Source of the DNA: Thioclava sp. GXIMD4216
GTDB lineage: Bacteria > Pseudomonadota > Alphaproteobacteria > Rhodobacterales > Rhodobacteraceae
NCBI RefSeq assembly: GCF_037949285.1
Contig: NZ_CP149928.1
Location: 62,001 to 126,000, forward strand
Reading direction: 5' to 3'
DNA: 64,000 nt
Part shown: in pieces, positions 9,682 through 20,756 of the stretch
Numbering within the stretch: position 1 is the first letter of the stretch
Layout: every line of letters starts with the position of its first letter
Translations under genes and position numbers: made by a program
Notes under the pieces: generated by a model
Told to the model about the DNA's origin: nothing
Database searches by the model: none
Seen by the model: only the letters and a program-made list of their open reading frames with translations

Positions 9682-10788
9682 TTGTCCAACCCCGATCCCT
9701 GCCTCCCCCCTGTTTCCGGCCCGCTTGCCGCTTTGCCTGCGACAGGCGCGCCGGAAAGGATCGACCTCGGGTCGCTCTCGACCCGCTGTCAGACGGTCGG
9801 GCCGGAACACGCCGCCCGTCTGGCGCGGGAGCTCTGGGGCCTATCCGGCGATATCACGCGGCTGGACACCGAAAAGGACGATACATTCGCGCTCCGCCAA
9901 CAGGATCGCAGGCTGATCTTCAAGATCGCCAATCCGGCAGAGCCACCCGCCGAACTCGACCTTCAGATCCAGACGCTCGCCCATCTGAACCGCCACGCCC
10001 CCGATCTGCCTGTGCCGCAGATTGTGCCCGCGCTGAATGGTGCCGCGCTTGTGGCTTTGCCGCTGGCCGACGGGGTAAGGCATGCGCGGATGATGACCTA
10101 TCTTGAGGGCGATCTGCTCGACACTCTGCCCCCGCTTGGCCCCGAACAATACCGGATTGGCGAAATGAACGCCAAGCTACGGCTGGCCATGAGCGATTTC
10201 CGCCACCCCTTTGCCGCCCGCCAGCTGGCATGGGATATCCGGCACCTGCCGAGGCTGGCAGAGCTTCTGGACCACGTGCCTGACCAAAGTCAGCGAAGTG
10301 CCCTGACCCGTGCCTTTCGCCAGATCCTGTCCCTGCGCGACGACATCGAGGCCCTGCCGCGGCAAATCCTGCATAATGATTTCAGCCGCTCGAACCTGCT
10401 GGTTGACCGCCGCAAGGCGCAACCAATCACCGGCATCATCGATTTCGGCGATGTGGTCGAAACGGCTGTGGCCATCGACCTGTCGACCGCCATGCTCAAC
10501 CAGCTGCCTCGCGATGCCGCCGAACAGGGACAGGACGGGATGTTTGCCGGACCGACCCGCCTTTTCGAGGGCCATATTGCCCATGCCCCGCTTTCCAAGG
10601 CCGAGCGCCGCCTGTTGCCGCATCTGGTCTTCGCCCGCGTCGTGACCCGCGCGCTGCTCACGCTCTGGCGGGCCGGTCAGTTCCCCGAAAACCGTGCCTA
10701 TATCCTGCGCAATACCGCGCAGGGCTGGGCGCAGCTTGACTGGTATCTCAGCCAGAATCCGGCGGCGCTCTCTGCCCGTCTGCTGTAA
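9682..10788 (+). CDS. APH-family phosphotransferase (hydroxylysine kinase-like)
   Basis: The 368-residue protein belongs to the aminoglycoside phosphotransferase/choline kinase fold. The catalytic loop is ILHNDFSRSNLLV (HND replaces the common HGD, and the final Asn is kept) and the metal-binding motif is IIDFGD. The family includes hydroxylysine kinases and the N-terminal domains of some aminotransferase fusions, which fits an amino acid or amine catabolic operon better than drug resistance. The frame starts with TTG at 9682, behind AGGACGGAG; no ATG lies close by. It is the third gene of the amidase operon. Confidence 0.8.
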   Translation: MSNPDPCLPPVSGPLAALPATGAPERIDLGSLSTRCQTVGPEHAARLARELWGLSGDITRLDTEKDDTFALRQQDRRLIFKIANPAEPPAELDLQIQTLAHLNRHAPDLPVPQIVPALNGAALVALPLADGVRHARMMTYLEGDLLDTLPPLGPEQYRIGEMNAKLRLAMSDFRHPFAARQLAWDIRHLPRLAELLDHVPDQSQRSALTRAFRQILSLRDDIEALPRQILHNDFSRSNLLVDRRKAQPITGIIDFGDVVETAVAIDLSTAMLNQLPRDAAEQGQDGMFAGPTRLFEGHIAHAPLSKAERRLLPHLVFARVVTRALLTLWRAGQFPENRAYILRNTAQGWAQLDWYLSQNPAALSARLL

Positions 10789-10931
10789 GATCGCCCCGCC
10801 CTGCCCGCTGCGGGCGGCGGCTGGAAAAAACGGGGAAATATCGTGAACATTTTTCCCCTGATCGGGCTTATCCACTTGAAAGCCCCGCCGCCTATGCCAC
10901 ATCTATGGGCGTCCCCGATAGGTAGAGGTTC

Positions 10932-13118
<2,187 letters not shown>

Positions 13119-13313
13119 CCCCCCTATCTCCGACACGAACACCGCGCAGGGCAATCTTGCGCGGAGGGCTCCCCTTTGCCGCGAGAAGGCGCGCAACGGA
13201 CGGCAATATTGTGCGCATGCTCACAAAATAGCGGGTTACAGAGACTCTTTTATTCCGATAACCCGCCAAGGTTAGCAATTTTGCAAACAATACACACTGG
13301 AATAAGAAATAAA

Positions 13314-14612
13314 ATGTCGGACATATCCTCAGCCAATGGCTTCGCCGACGCAAAAGCCCCCGCCAGAAACTCGGCGGGCAAGGTTTTGCTGGCCAGCCTG
13401 ATCGGGACCACGATCGAATTCTTCGATTTCTACGTCTATGCAACCGCCGCCGTGCTGGTCTTCCCCACGCTGTTCTTCCCCAATGAAGACGGCATGACCG
13501 CTCTGCTGGCCTCTTTCGCGACCTTCTCCATCGCGTTCTTCGCACGGCCTATGGGCGCGGTCGTGTTCGGCCATTTCGGCGACCGGATCGGACGCAAGGC
13601 CACGCTGGTGGCGGCGTTGCTGACGATGGGCGTCTCGACCGTCGTCATCGGGCTTTTGCCGACCTATGCGCAGATCGGGGTCGCCGCGCCGCTTCTGCTG
13701 GCGCTGTGCCGCTTTGGCCAGGGCTTCGGTCTGGGCGGCGAATGGGGCGGGGCGGTGCTGATGGCCACCGAAAACGCCCCCGAGGGCAAGAAGAACTGGT
13801 ATGGTATGTTCCCGCAGCTGGGCGCGCCGGTGGGTCTGTTCCTGTCGTCGGGCCTGTTCTGGCTGCTTTTGCAATTCATGCCGAAAGAACAGTTGCTTGG
13901 CTGGGGTTGGCGCATTCCCTTCGTCGCCTCCATCGCGCTGGTGGTGATCGGGATGTGGGTGCGCCTGTCGATCACCGAGACCCCCGCATTCCAGGAGGCG
14001 ATCGAGAAGGACGAACGTGTGGCGGTGCCGGTGTTCGAACTCTTTGCCAATCACAAACTGTCGATCTTCCTTGGCACATTCGTGGCGATGGTGACCTTCG
14101 TGCTGTTCTATATCGGCACGGCCTATCTGCTGTCCTATAACGTGAAAGTGCTGGAAATCCCCTTCACGGACGCCTTGGTGATGCAGCTCTGGGGCGCCAT
14201 CATCTTCGGGTTGGCGATCCCTGTTGCAGGGCTTGCGGCCGAGCGTTTCGGGCGCCGCGAGGTGCTGATTGTCACCACCATCCTGATCGCCGCCTTCTCC
14301 TTCCTCGTGCCGGTTCTGATGGTGGCCAATGAAGGCGCGATCCTCTTGTTCGTCACGCTGTCGATGATGCTGATGGGCCTGACCTACGGCCTGATCGGCA
14401 CCGCATTGGCCGCCCCGTTCCCGACCCGCGTGCGCTATAGCGGCTCGTCGATCACCTTCAACTTTGCCGGCATCGTAGGCGCCTCGCTTGCCCCCTATGC
14501 CGCAACATGGCTGCAGGCCAATTACGGGCTGGCCTATGTGGGCTACTATATGGGGGCTGCGGCGCTGATCACGCTGGCCTGTATCTTCGCGATTGGCCGC
14601 GAGAAGATCTAG
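13314..14612 (+). CDS. MFS transporter, metabolite:proton symporter (MHS) family
   Basis: The 432-residue protein has about twelve membrane segments. Its N-terminus has the MHS hallmark SLIGTTIEFFDFYVYATAA, and the loop after segment 2 reads GHFGDRIGRKATL, the MFS motif. Relatives carry dicarboxylates, shikimate, proline/betaine or similar solutes; the substrate here is unknown. I placed the start at the ATG at 13314 because the longer open frame upstream shows no family similarity. A strong terminator follows the gene. The 195-bp gap upstream is AT-rich and probably holds its promoter. Confidence 0.9.
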   Translation: MSDISSANGFADAKAPARNSAGKVLLASLIGTTIEFFDFYVYATAAVLVFPTLFFPNEDGMTALLASFATFSIAFFARPMGAVVFGHFGDRIGRKATLVAALLTMGVSTVVIGLLPTYAQIGVAAPLLLALCRFGQGFGLGGEWGGAVLMATENAPEGKKNWYGMFPQLGAPVGLFLSSGLFWLLLQFMPKEQLLGWGWRIPFVASIALVVIGMWVRLSITETPAFQEAIEKDERVAVPVFELFANHKLSIFLGTFVAMVTFVLFYIGTAYLLSYNVKVLEIPFTDALVMQLWGAIIFGLAIPVAGLAAERFGRREVLIVTTILIAAFSFLVPVLMVANEGAILLFVTLSMMLMGLTYGLIGTALAAPFPTRVRYSGSSITFNFAGIVGASLAPYAATWLQANYGLAYVGYYMGAAALITLACIFAIGREKI

Positions 14613-14639
14613 GACCAACCGCCCTATCTGTCCGAACTG

Positions 14640-14663
14640 CCCCGGCCAATGGCCGGGGTTTTT
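14640..14663 (+). terminator. Rho-independent terminator after MFS gene
   Basis: CCCCGGCC, a 3-base loop AAT and GGCCGGGG form a perfect 8-bp stem directly followed by TTTTT. It lies 27 bases past the stop of the transporter gene. Confidence 0.9.
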
Positions 14664-14793
14664 CGTTGAACTGCTCCCGAATTGGGCAGGCTCGGCCCGG
14701 ACTCCGGCACAGCCATGCGAAACCGCCGATCCGGCTCGACATTGGCGAAGACCCTGCCCAATCTGCACCGGAACACAGCCGAAAGCCTGCCCC

Positions 14794-16050
14794 ATGCCGA
14801 TGTCATCGCTCTGGTCCGCCACCGCCCCCGCAGGGCCAGTCCTGCCCGCCCTGCAAGAGAGCCTGCACAGCGATGTGCTGGTGATCGGCGGCGGCTTGCA
14901 GGGCCTGTCCACCGCCCTGCATCTGGCCGAAGCGGGCACGGCGGTAACCCTTCTCGAAGCGGCAGATCCCGGTGAGGGCGGCTCGGGGCGCAATGGCGGG
15001 CAGGTCATTCCCGGCCTGAAGGACGACCCCGACACGCTGGACCGCCTCTTCGGGCCGGAAGCGACAGAGTTTGCCGGATCGACCGCGACCATGCTCTTCG
15101 ATCTGGTCGCGCGGCTCGGGCTGGACTGCGATGCCGAGCGCACCGGCTGGATTCAGGCGGCAGACAAACAGGTGCTTCTTCCGGCACTGGAACGGCGCAT
15201 GTCCGAATGGCAGGCCCGCGGGGCCGATGTCGGTTGGCTCGACGCCAAGGCGATGGCCGCGCATACCGGCAGCCACCGGTTCAAGGGCGGCTGGATCGAC
15301 CGGCGCGCCGGCCAGCTGCACCCGCTGAAACTGGTGCGCGCCCTGACCGCTGCGGCCTTGGCCGCAGGCGTGCAGATCTATGCCCGTTCGCCGGTGTGCA
15401 GCATAGCACGGCAGGGCCGCCACTGGGTCGCCACCCTGCCCGAGGGCGCGCAGGTCACAGCCGAGCGCGTGCTGCTGGCCACCAACCGCTACACCCCGCC
15501 GGATCTGCATCGCGGGCTGAGCCGCGCGACACTGCCCGCGCATAGTTTCCAGATCGCGACACGACCGCTCAGCACGTCAGAGCGCGCCCGTATCCTGCCC
15601 CGCCGCACCCCCGTCTCTGAAGCGCGGCGGGTCGGCACCTATTTCCGGCTGGGGCCGGAAAACCGGCTGCTGCTGGGCGGACGCGGCGATTTCACCGCCC
15701 CCGAGGGCCCGCGGCGCTTCCGCATGATCGAAGCCGAGATCCGCCGCCTCTATGGTGCGGGCCTGACGATGGAGCATTACTGGTACGGGCGTATCGCGAT
15801 GACCCCCGACCACCGGATACGGCTTGTGACCCCTGCCCCCGGTCTTTTTGCGGCCACGGGTTTCAACGGGCGGGGGGTGGCGCTGGCCACGGCGCTAGGC
15901 CAACGCATTGCCGAACATTTCCTGACCGGACGCCCGATGCCGCTGCCGGTCCAGACCAAAATGACCCAGATGCCCCTCTACGGGCTGCATCCCCTCTATG
16001 GCACCCTCGCCCTCCATTATTACCGCCTGCGCGATGCACTGGACCGCTAG
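14794..16050 (+). CDS. FAD-dependent oxidoreductase, PuuB-like (DAO family)
   Basis: The 418-residue protein has the dinucleotide-binding motif VIGGGLQGLSTALHLAEAG near residue 30, the GSGRNGGQVIPG motif of the gamma-glutamylputrescine oxidase group, and a C-terminal FAATGFNGRGVALATALG. Such enzymes oxidise secondary amines with flavin and release hydrogen peroxide. A second, more canonical PuuB copy lies at 20757-22058. I chose the ATG at 14794, just before the conserved region; its ribosome site is weak, and the ATG at 14800 is an alternative. The longer frame upstream runs through the terminator and is unlikely to be translated. Confidence 0.82.
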   Translation: MPMSSLWSATAPAGPVLPALQESLHSDVLVIGGGLQGLSTALHLAEAGTAVTLLEAADPGEGGSGRNGGQVIPGLKDDPDTLDRLFGPEATEFAGSTATMLFDLVARLGLDCDAERTGWIQAADKQVLLPALERRMSEWQARGADVGWLDAKAMAAHTGSHRFKGGWIDRRAGQLHPLKLVRALTAAALAAGVQIYARSPVCSIARQGRHWVATLPEGAQVTAERVLLATNRYTPPDLHRGLSRATLPAHSFQIATRPLSTSERARILPRRTPVSEARRVGTYFRLGPENRLLLGGRGDFTAPEGPRRFRMIEAEIRRLYGAGLTMEHYWYGRIAMTPDHRIRLVTPAPGLFAATGFNGRGVALATALGQRIAEHFLTGRPMPLPVQTKMTQMPLYGLHPLYGTLALHYYRLRDALDR

Positions 16051-16259
16051 GCAAACCGAATCGCTCGCGCGACGCAAAATGCAAAGATCCGCGTCGTCGT
16101 TGCCTCTGCGTGAACAATAGCAAAATTACACCGCATATATTTCGGCCAACCCGACATAATCTTGCCCGATTGTGATCTTAGGAGCTTTGTTAACGACGAT
16201 AAGCTAGTTGTAAGACGAGCCGACCGTCGCAGAGCGTCACAACCAGGGGTGGGAGGGAA

Positions 16260-16913
16260 ATGCTCGAGTTTGAAAATGTCAGCAAGTCCTTCTGGACGGG
16301 CAAGCAGCGCAAAGTCATCCTTGATCGCGCCAGCTTCCGTGTGGAGCTGGGCAATTCGCTTGGCATCCTTGCCCCCAACGGCACCGGCAAGACCACCATT
16401 ATCAACATGATGGCCGGTCTGGAAAAGCCCGACGAAGGCACGATTCGCAAAACCTGCCGCGTGTCCTTTCCGCTGGGATTCATGGGCGGCGTGGTCACCA
16501 AACACACCGCCCGCGAAAACGCGCGGTTCATCGCGCAGCTCTACGGTCTCGACCCCGATTACGTCGAGGCCTTCTGCCGCTGGCTTTGCGGCATTGCCGA
16601 ATATTTCGATATGCCGGTCGGCACCTATAGTCAGGGCATGAAAGCGCGGTTCACCTTCTCGCTGCTGCTGGCTCTGGAATTCGATATTTACCTGATTGAC
16701 GAGGGAATGCCCTCGACCACCGATGTGGTGTTCAACCGCAAGGCAGGGTCCATCCTGCGCGAAAGGTTGCAACGCTCGACGGTGATCGTCGTCTCGCACC
16801 AAGCCGAGACATTAGAGAAATTCTGTCGGACGGCTGCCGTGCTCCGCGATGGCCAACTTTATATGTTCGACACTCTGGAAGAAGCGAAGCGGATGTATGA
16901 CTACACAGCCTAG
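16260..16913 (+). CDS. Polysaccharide export ABC transporter ATP-binding protein (KpsT-like)
   Basis: The 217-residue ATPase resembles KpsT/CtrD, which powers export of capsular polysaccharide. The Walker A region reads APNGTGKT at residues 38-45, where the usual GxNGAGKS is altered. The signature is YSQGMKARF and Walker B reads [15 protein letters not shown] ribosome site precedes the ATG. No KpsM-type permease lies next to it; the only export partner here is the KpsE-like gene, whose start overlaps this gene by 17 bases. Confidence 0.85.
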   Translation: MLEFENVSKSFWTGKQRKVILDRASFRVELGNSLGILAPNGTGKTTIINMMAGLEKPDEGTIRKTCRVSFPLGFMGGVVTKHTARENARFIAQLYGLDPDYVEAFCRWLCGIAEYFDMPVGTYSQGMKARFTFSLLLALEFDIYLIDEGMPSTTDVVFNRKAGSILRERLQRSTVIVVSHQAETLEKFCRTAAVLRDGQLYMFDTLEEAKRMYDYTA

Positions 16914-18684
16914 GACCACCAAATATCGCATCCGCCGTCACGCGCTTCAGGCCAAAGCCACGCCGGTCGCAGCCCCCGCAGGAACGCCCGACGCCGCCCT
17001 AACCAGTGCGCCCCAAACCGACGCGACCCTGTCGCGGGATGCCGCGCAACCGGCCAAACCGCAGCCGGAGCGGCCCCGCAATGCCGCTTTGGGCGCGATG
17101 GAGGAAAAGGACGCAGCCAAGGATCCGGCCGCCATTTTCGAACAGCATGATGACGGGTTCGGCGATATGAAATTTGCCGATGCCCAGCGGATGCAGCAGG
17201 AAGCCGAGGCCGAGCAGGTTCTCGGCAAGGACGAGCTGACGCTGGAGGAAGAGATCGAGGCCATCCGCAAGGAAGGCCTGACCGGTCGTCAGCTACGCCT
17301 TGCCCGCCGTATGGCGCAAAAGCACAATATCGCGGCGACCTCGGATTTCGAGGCGGTGCTGCTGCTGCGTCGCAAGGGCATCGACCCGCTGGACCGCTCC
17401 AATATCCTGTCGCTGGTCAAACCGGGCAAAACCGAAAACCTGCCCGCCGTGCCGCCCAAACGCAGCCTGACCAAAACGAATGCGATGGCCGTCGCCACCG
17501 CGACACCCTCGCCCGCCGATATGATGACCGAGGAACATCGCGCCAGCGAGATCCTCGCCATCCAGCGCGATATCACCCGCAGGCGGCGGCGCAAGCTGAT
17601 ATTGCTGGCCACACGGCTGGCGTTTTTCGTCCTGCTGCCAACGGTGGTTGCGGCCTATTACTATTTCGTCATGGCCACGCCCACCTATGCCACCAAGACC
17701 GAATTCGTGATCCAGAAAGCCGATGGCGTCGCCTCCAGCGGGATCAGCAGCCTGTTCTCGGGCACGCAGCTGGCCACAAATCAGGATAGCGTCACGGTCC
17801 AGAGCTTCCTGCAATCGCTGGAAGCCATGAAGCGCCTCGACGCGGAACAGGGGTTCAAAAAGCACTTCCAGCAGGCATTCATCGACCCGCTGCAACGTCT
17901 TCCCACCCCCGCCAGCGATAACGAGGCCTATGCGCTTTACAAGAAGGTCGTCAAAATCGGCTATGATCCTTCGGAGGGGGTGATCAAGATGGAGGTCATC
18001 GCCGCCGATCCGGAAACCTCGGCCCGCTTTGCCAAGGCGCTGATCTCCTATGCCGAAGAACAGGTGGACCAGTTGACCTCCCGCCTGCGCGGCGACCAGA
18101 TGCAGGGCGCGCGCGACAGCTATGACGATGCCGAGGCCAAGGTTCTGGCAGCACAACAGAAAGTGCTGGAACTACAGGAGAAACAGGGGGTGCTTGACCC
18201 CGTCTCCGAAAGCAGTCTGGTGATGGGGCAGGTGTCGGCCTTCGAAACGCAGCTCCAGCAGAAGCGGCTCGAACTGGGCCAGTTGCAAGACAACCCCAGC
18301 CCCAATGCCGCGCGCGTGGCCGGTGTCCAAGGCGATATCAGCCGCCTCGAAGCCCTGATCGCCAATCTGCGCAAGCAACTGACGCAGAAGACCTCCTCCA
18401 CCGCCTCGCTCGCCGCCGTGACCGGTGATCTGCGTATCGCAGAGGCGGATCTGGCCACCCGTCAGGGCCTTCTGGCACAGGCGGCCCAGCAGATGGAAAC
18501 CGCAAGACTCGAAGCCAATAAACAGGTGCGCTATCTGGAAATGGGCGTGCGCCCCATCGCTCCGGATGCCCCGACATATCCCCGCGCGTTCGAGGATACG
18601 GTGGTGGCCTTCCTGATCTTTGCGGGGATCTATATGATGCTCTCTCTCACAGCCTCGGTGCTGCGCGAGCAAGTCTCAAGCTGA
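16897..18684 (+). CDS. Capsule polysaccharide export inner-membrane protein (KpsE/CtrB-like)
   Basis: The 595-residue protein has a membrane segment at about 234-258 (LAFFVLLPTVVAAYYYFVM), a large periplasmic part with a coiled coil at about 390-540 rich in Gln, Ala and Leu, and a second membrane segment near 565-590. This is the polysaccharide co-polymerase architecture of KpsE/BexC/CtrB. The oddity is the roughly 230-residue cytoplasmic N-terminal extension, first Ala/Pro-rich and then charged and helical; ordinary KpsE proteins have about 380 residues. I chose the ATG at 16897, which lies within the end of the kpsT-like gene, because the longer frame only adds a shadow of that gene. Confidence 0.82.
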   Translation: MTTQPRTTKYRIRRHALQAKATPVAAPAGTPDAALTSAPQTDATLSRDAAQPAKPQPERPRNAALGAMEEKDAAKDPAAIFEQHDDGFGDMKFADAQRMQQEAEAEQVLGKDELTLEEEIEAIRKEGLTGRQLRLARRMAQKHNIAATSDFEAVLLLRRKGIDPLDRSNILSLVKPGKTENLPAVPPKRSLTKTNAMAVATATPSPADMMTEEHRASEILAIQRDITRRRRRKLILLATRLAFFVLLPTVVAAYYYFVMATPTYATKTEFVIQKADGVASSGISSLFSGTQLATNQDSVTVQSFLQSLEAMKRLDAEQGFKKHFQQAFIDPLQRLPTPASDNEAYALYKKVVKIGYDPSEGVIKMEVIAADPETSARFAKALISYAEEQVDQLTSRLRGDQMQGARDSYDDAEAKVLAAQQKVLELQEKQGVLDPVSESSLVMGQVSAFETQLQQKRLELGQLQDNPSPNAARVAGVQGDISRLEALIANLRKQLTQKTSSTASLAAVTGDLRIAEADLATRQGLLAQAAQQMETARLEANKQVRYLEMGVRPIAPDAPTYPRAFEDTVVAFLIFAGIYMMLSLTASVLREQVSS

Positions 18685-18718
18685 CCCTCCCCGCCCGCGC
18701 AAAATGCCAAAATGCCAC

Positions 18719-18749
18719 AAGCCCGCAGGTCCACAAGACCTTCGGGCTT
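18719..18749. terminator. Hairpin after kpsE-like gene, possible terminator
   Basis: AAGCCCG and CGGGCTT pair, then after one mismatch AGGTC pairs with GACCT around a 5-base loop. There is no T-run, so termination strength is doubtful. Confidence 0.4.
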
Positions 18750-18830
18750 GCCATACTCCAACGCGCGCAATAGGGCTTTGGGCCGAAGCCGCCCGCCTTG
18801 CCTGCGGCCCGCCTCTCGGAAGGATTCCAG

Positions 18831-19637
18831 ATGACCCCCTATGACCGCGCCCATGCCGCTATGACCGCCGAACCGGAAAACGATGCCCTGCGTCTGGCCG
18901 TTTACGACCGCCTTGCCGATGCCGAACTCTTCCTGCTGCTGGAAGACGAGGTCGAGGGGCAGGACATCCGCCCGCAGGTCTTCGAAGCCGAGGACGGGGC
19001 CTTCGTGCTTGCCTTCGATACCGAAGAACGCATGGCCGACTTCTGCGACGGCCCGATGCCCTATGCCGCCCTGCCCGGCCGGATCATCGCGCAGAATCTC
19101 GTGGGAGAAAATATCGGCCTCGGCATCAATCTGGGCGTGGCCCCCTCGGCCATGCTCCTGCCGCCCGAAGCCCTCGACTGGCTCAGCGAAACGCTGACCC
19201 ATAGCCCGTCCCATATAACAGGCCGCCCCGTCAGCTTCGAGGCCCCCGCCCTTCCGCCCGCCATCCTCGGGCTACTGCTTCCGGCCTTCGAAGCCAAATT
19301 CGACCAACTGATCGGCGCGGCCACCCACGCGCTTCTGGGCGGCGTCACCTATGAAGACGGTCATAAAGGCCATGTTCTGGCCCTGCTGGGCACCCCTGAA
19401 AGCGCGCGTCCGGCCATCGCCAAAGCGATGGGCGAGGCGCTGACATTCTCCGGCCTTGATGCGGGCGAGCTGGATGTCACCTTCCTCGACGAAGACAGCG
19501 AGGCCGCCCAACGCCTGCTGGCCAAGGCGCTCGTGCTGCACCTCCCCGAGCATGAGCATGAGGAAGCTCCCGCCGCGCCGCAGGAAAAACCCAAAGGCCC
19601 CGGCATGGACCCGTCCAAACCGCCCATTCTGCGATAG
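18831..19637 (+). CDS. SseB family protein
   Basis: The 268-residue soluble protein shows the N-terminal SseB-like region (DAELFLLLEDEVEG, VLAFDTEERMADFC, MLLPPEALDWL) and a C-terminal part resembling the SseB C-terminal domain. No enzymatic motif is visible, and the biochemical role of this family is not established. The ATG at 18831 follows GGAAGG at a good distance; the longer frame adds only 11 residues without support. The C-terminal tail is rich in Glu, His and Pro. Confidence 0.75.
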   Translation: MTPYDRAHAAMTAEPENDALRLAVYDRLADAELFLLLEDEVEGQDIRPQVFEAEDGAFVLAFDTEERMADFCDGPMPYAALPGRIIAQNLVGENIGLGINLGVAPSAMLLPPEALDWLSETLTHSPSHITGRPVSFEAPALPPAILGLLLPAFEAKFDQLIGAATHALLGGVTYEDGHKGHVLALLGTPESARPAIAKAMGEALTFSGLDAGELDVTFLDEDSEAAQRLLAKALVLHLPEHEHEEAPAAPQEKPKGPGMDPSKPPILR

Positions 19638-19688
19638 GACGGCCTGCGCCCACCCGTTCCAGCTGCTCTAAATATCCCGGGGTGAATT

Positions 19689-19723
19689 GGGGCCGTCAGG
19701 CCCCAAGAGGGGCAGCGCCCCTC
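19689..19723. terminator. Tandem hairpins between convergent genes
   Basis: GGGGCC/GGCCCC with loop GTCA is followed three bases later by GAGGGGC/GCCCCTC with loop AGC. The pair lies between the convergent sseB-like and MYG1-like genes and touches the stop codon of the latter. It probably ends transcription from both sides. Confidence 0.6.
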
Positions 19724-20657
19724 ACACGACCCCGCGCGCCAAAGCGTCCTCCACCGCCAGCCGCGCCATCTCCATGACCGCCTCGCGCGAATTGGCGGCG
19801 GCGATGAACCGCCCGTTATGGCAGAATTTCGCGCCCTTGACGCCCGAGGCCTCCTCCAGCGCCACACCGTTCAGCCCCGCCCAAGCGGCAGGCAGATCGG
19901 CTCGGTTCTCGAACCCCTCGTCAAATTTGCGGATCGTGCCCAAGGTCCAGTCTTCCGGACCGCGCGGCGTCACGACAAACCAAAGCTGGTCAGCCCCTGC
20001 CTTCACCACTGCCGGACGGAACGGCATGCCCGTCGGCAGTTCCAGAATACGCCCCTCACCGGCGGCGACAATGGCCTTTGCCACCATGCCCGCCGCCCGC
20101 AGCTTCGCCGCAGAACGCGCCACCCGCGCTTCCAGAAAGGCGCGCGCAATGCCTACAGCCTGCCAGAATGTGCGGATTTCCCCCTCGGGGTCCTTATCGT
20201 CAAAGACCGGACGCAGGGTCTCGATCAGCCCCGGCAGGGTCATCGCCTGAAGCGCCCCCGCCTCGCCAGGGGACAGTTTGCCATTATCGACCAGATCAAC
20301 CGGCTGCACGAAGCTGCGGTCCACGCCGTCATGCACCTCGTCCAGATGGGCCTCCGGCACGCCGGAGCTGCGCAGATAATCGCGCCCGAATTGTGCCCAG
20401 ACCAGCCCGAAAGAACTCAGCGGCGCACCGTCCTCGCGCACAGGGGCCTCGCGCTGATGGTGATCGTAGATATTGCGGGCCGGATCGAAATCGCCGCCCA
20501 CATCGTAAATCACACGGTCCTCTGCCGGCACCAGCCATTGCGGATCACGCGTACGCACCAGTTCGGCCTGAGGGAAAAGCCGTGTCAGAACGACTGTCGA
20601 AAACACTTCATCGGCATGGAAACCGCCCGAATGGGTCACAAGATGGGTGATGGTCAT
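19722..20657 (-). CDS. MYG1 family protein (UPF0160)
   Basis: The 311-residue protein matches the MYG1/UPF0160 family: the N-terminal HSGGFHADEVFSTVVL, the IYDVGGDFDP segment, and NIYDHHQRE, which together form a DHH-like metal site. Eukaryotic MYG1 is a 3'-5' RNA exonuclease; the bacterial members are less studied, so nuclease activity is an inference. The ATG at 20657 follows GGAGG 8-9 bases upstream; the longer frame lacks support. It stands alone, downstream of but separate from the puuB gene. Confidence 0.85.
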   Translation of the reverse strand: MTITHLVTHSGGFHADEVFSTVVLTRLFPQAELVRTRDPQWLVPAEDRVIYDVGGDFDPARNIYDHHQREAPVREDGAPLSSFGLVWAQFGRDYLRSSGVPEAHLDEVHDGVDRSFVQPVDLVDNGKLSPGEAGALQAMTLPGLIETLRPVFDDKDPEGEIRTFWQAVGIARAFLEARVARSAAKLRAAGMVAKAIVAAGEGRILELPTGMPFRPAVVKAGADQLWFVVTPRGPEDWTLGTIRKFDEGFENRADLPAAWAGLNGVALEEASGVKGAKFCHNGRFIAAANSREAVMEMARLAVEDALARGVV

Positions 20658-20756
20658 GGCGCGCGACCTCCAATAAACAACAATGGCCGCAAATAGGCAG
20701 GGCTTGCGTCGAAACACAAGCCCTGCCCGCAGCCGATCTCAAAGCCGGTCGTCCGG

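Noticed and set aside
9682..10788. An aminoglycoside resistance gene.
   Set aside because: The fold is that of APH enzymes, but the operon context (amidase, dipeptidase) and HND variant point to a metabolic kinase.
10789..10931. A LexA box upstream of uvrB.
   Set aside because: Only isolated GAAC/GTTC half sites are visible, not the spaced pair used in alphaproteobacteria.
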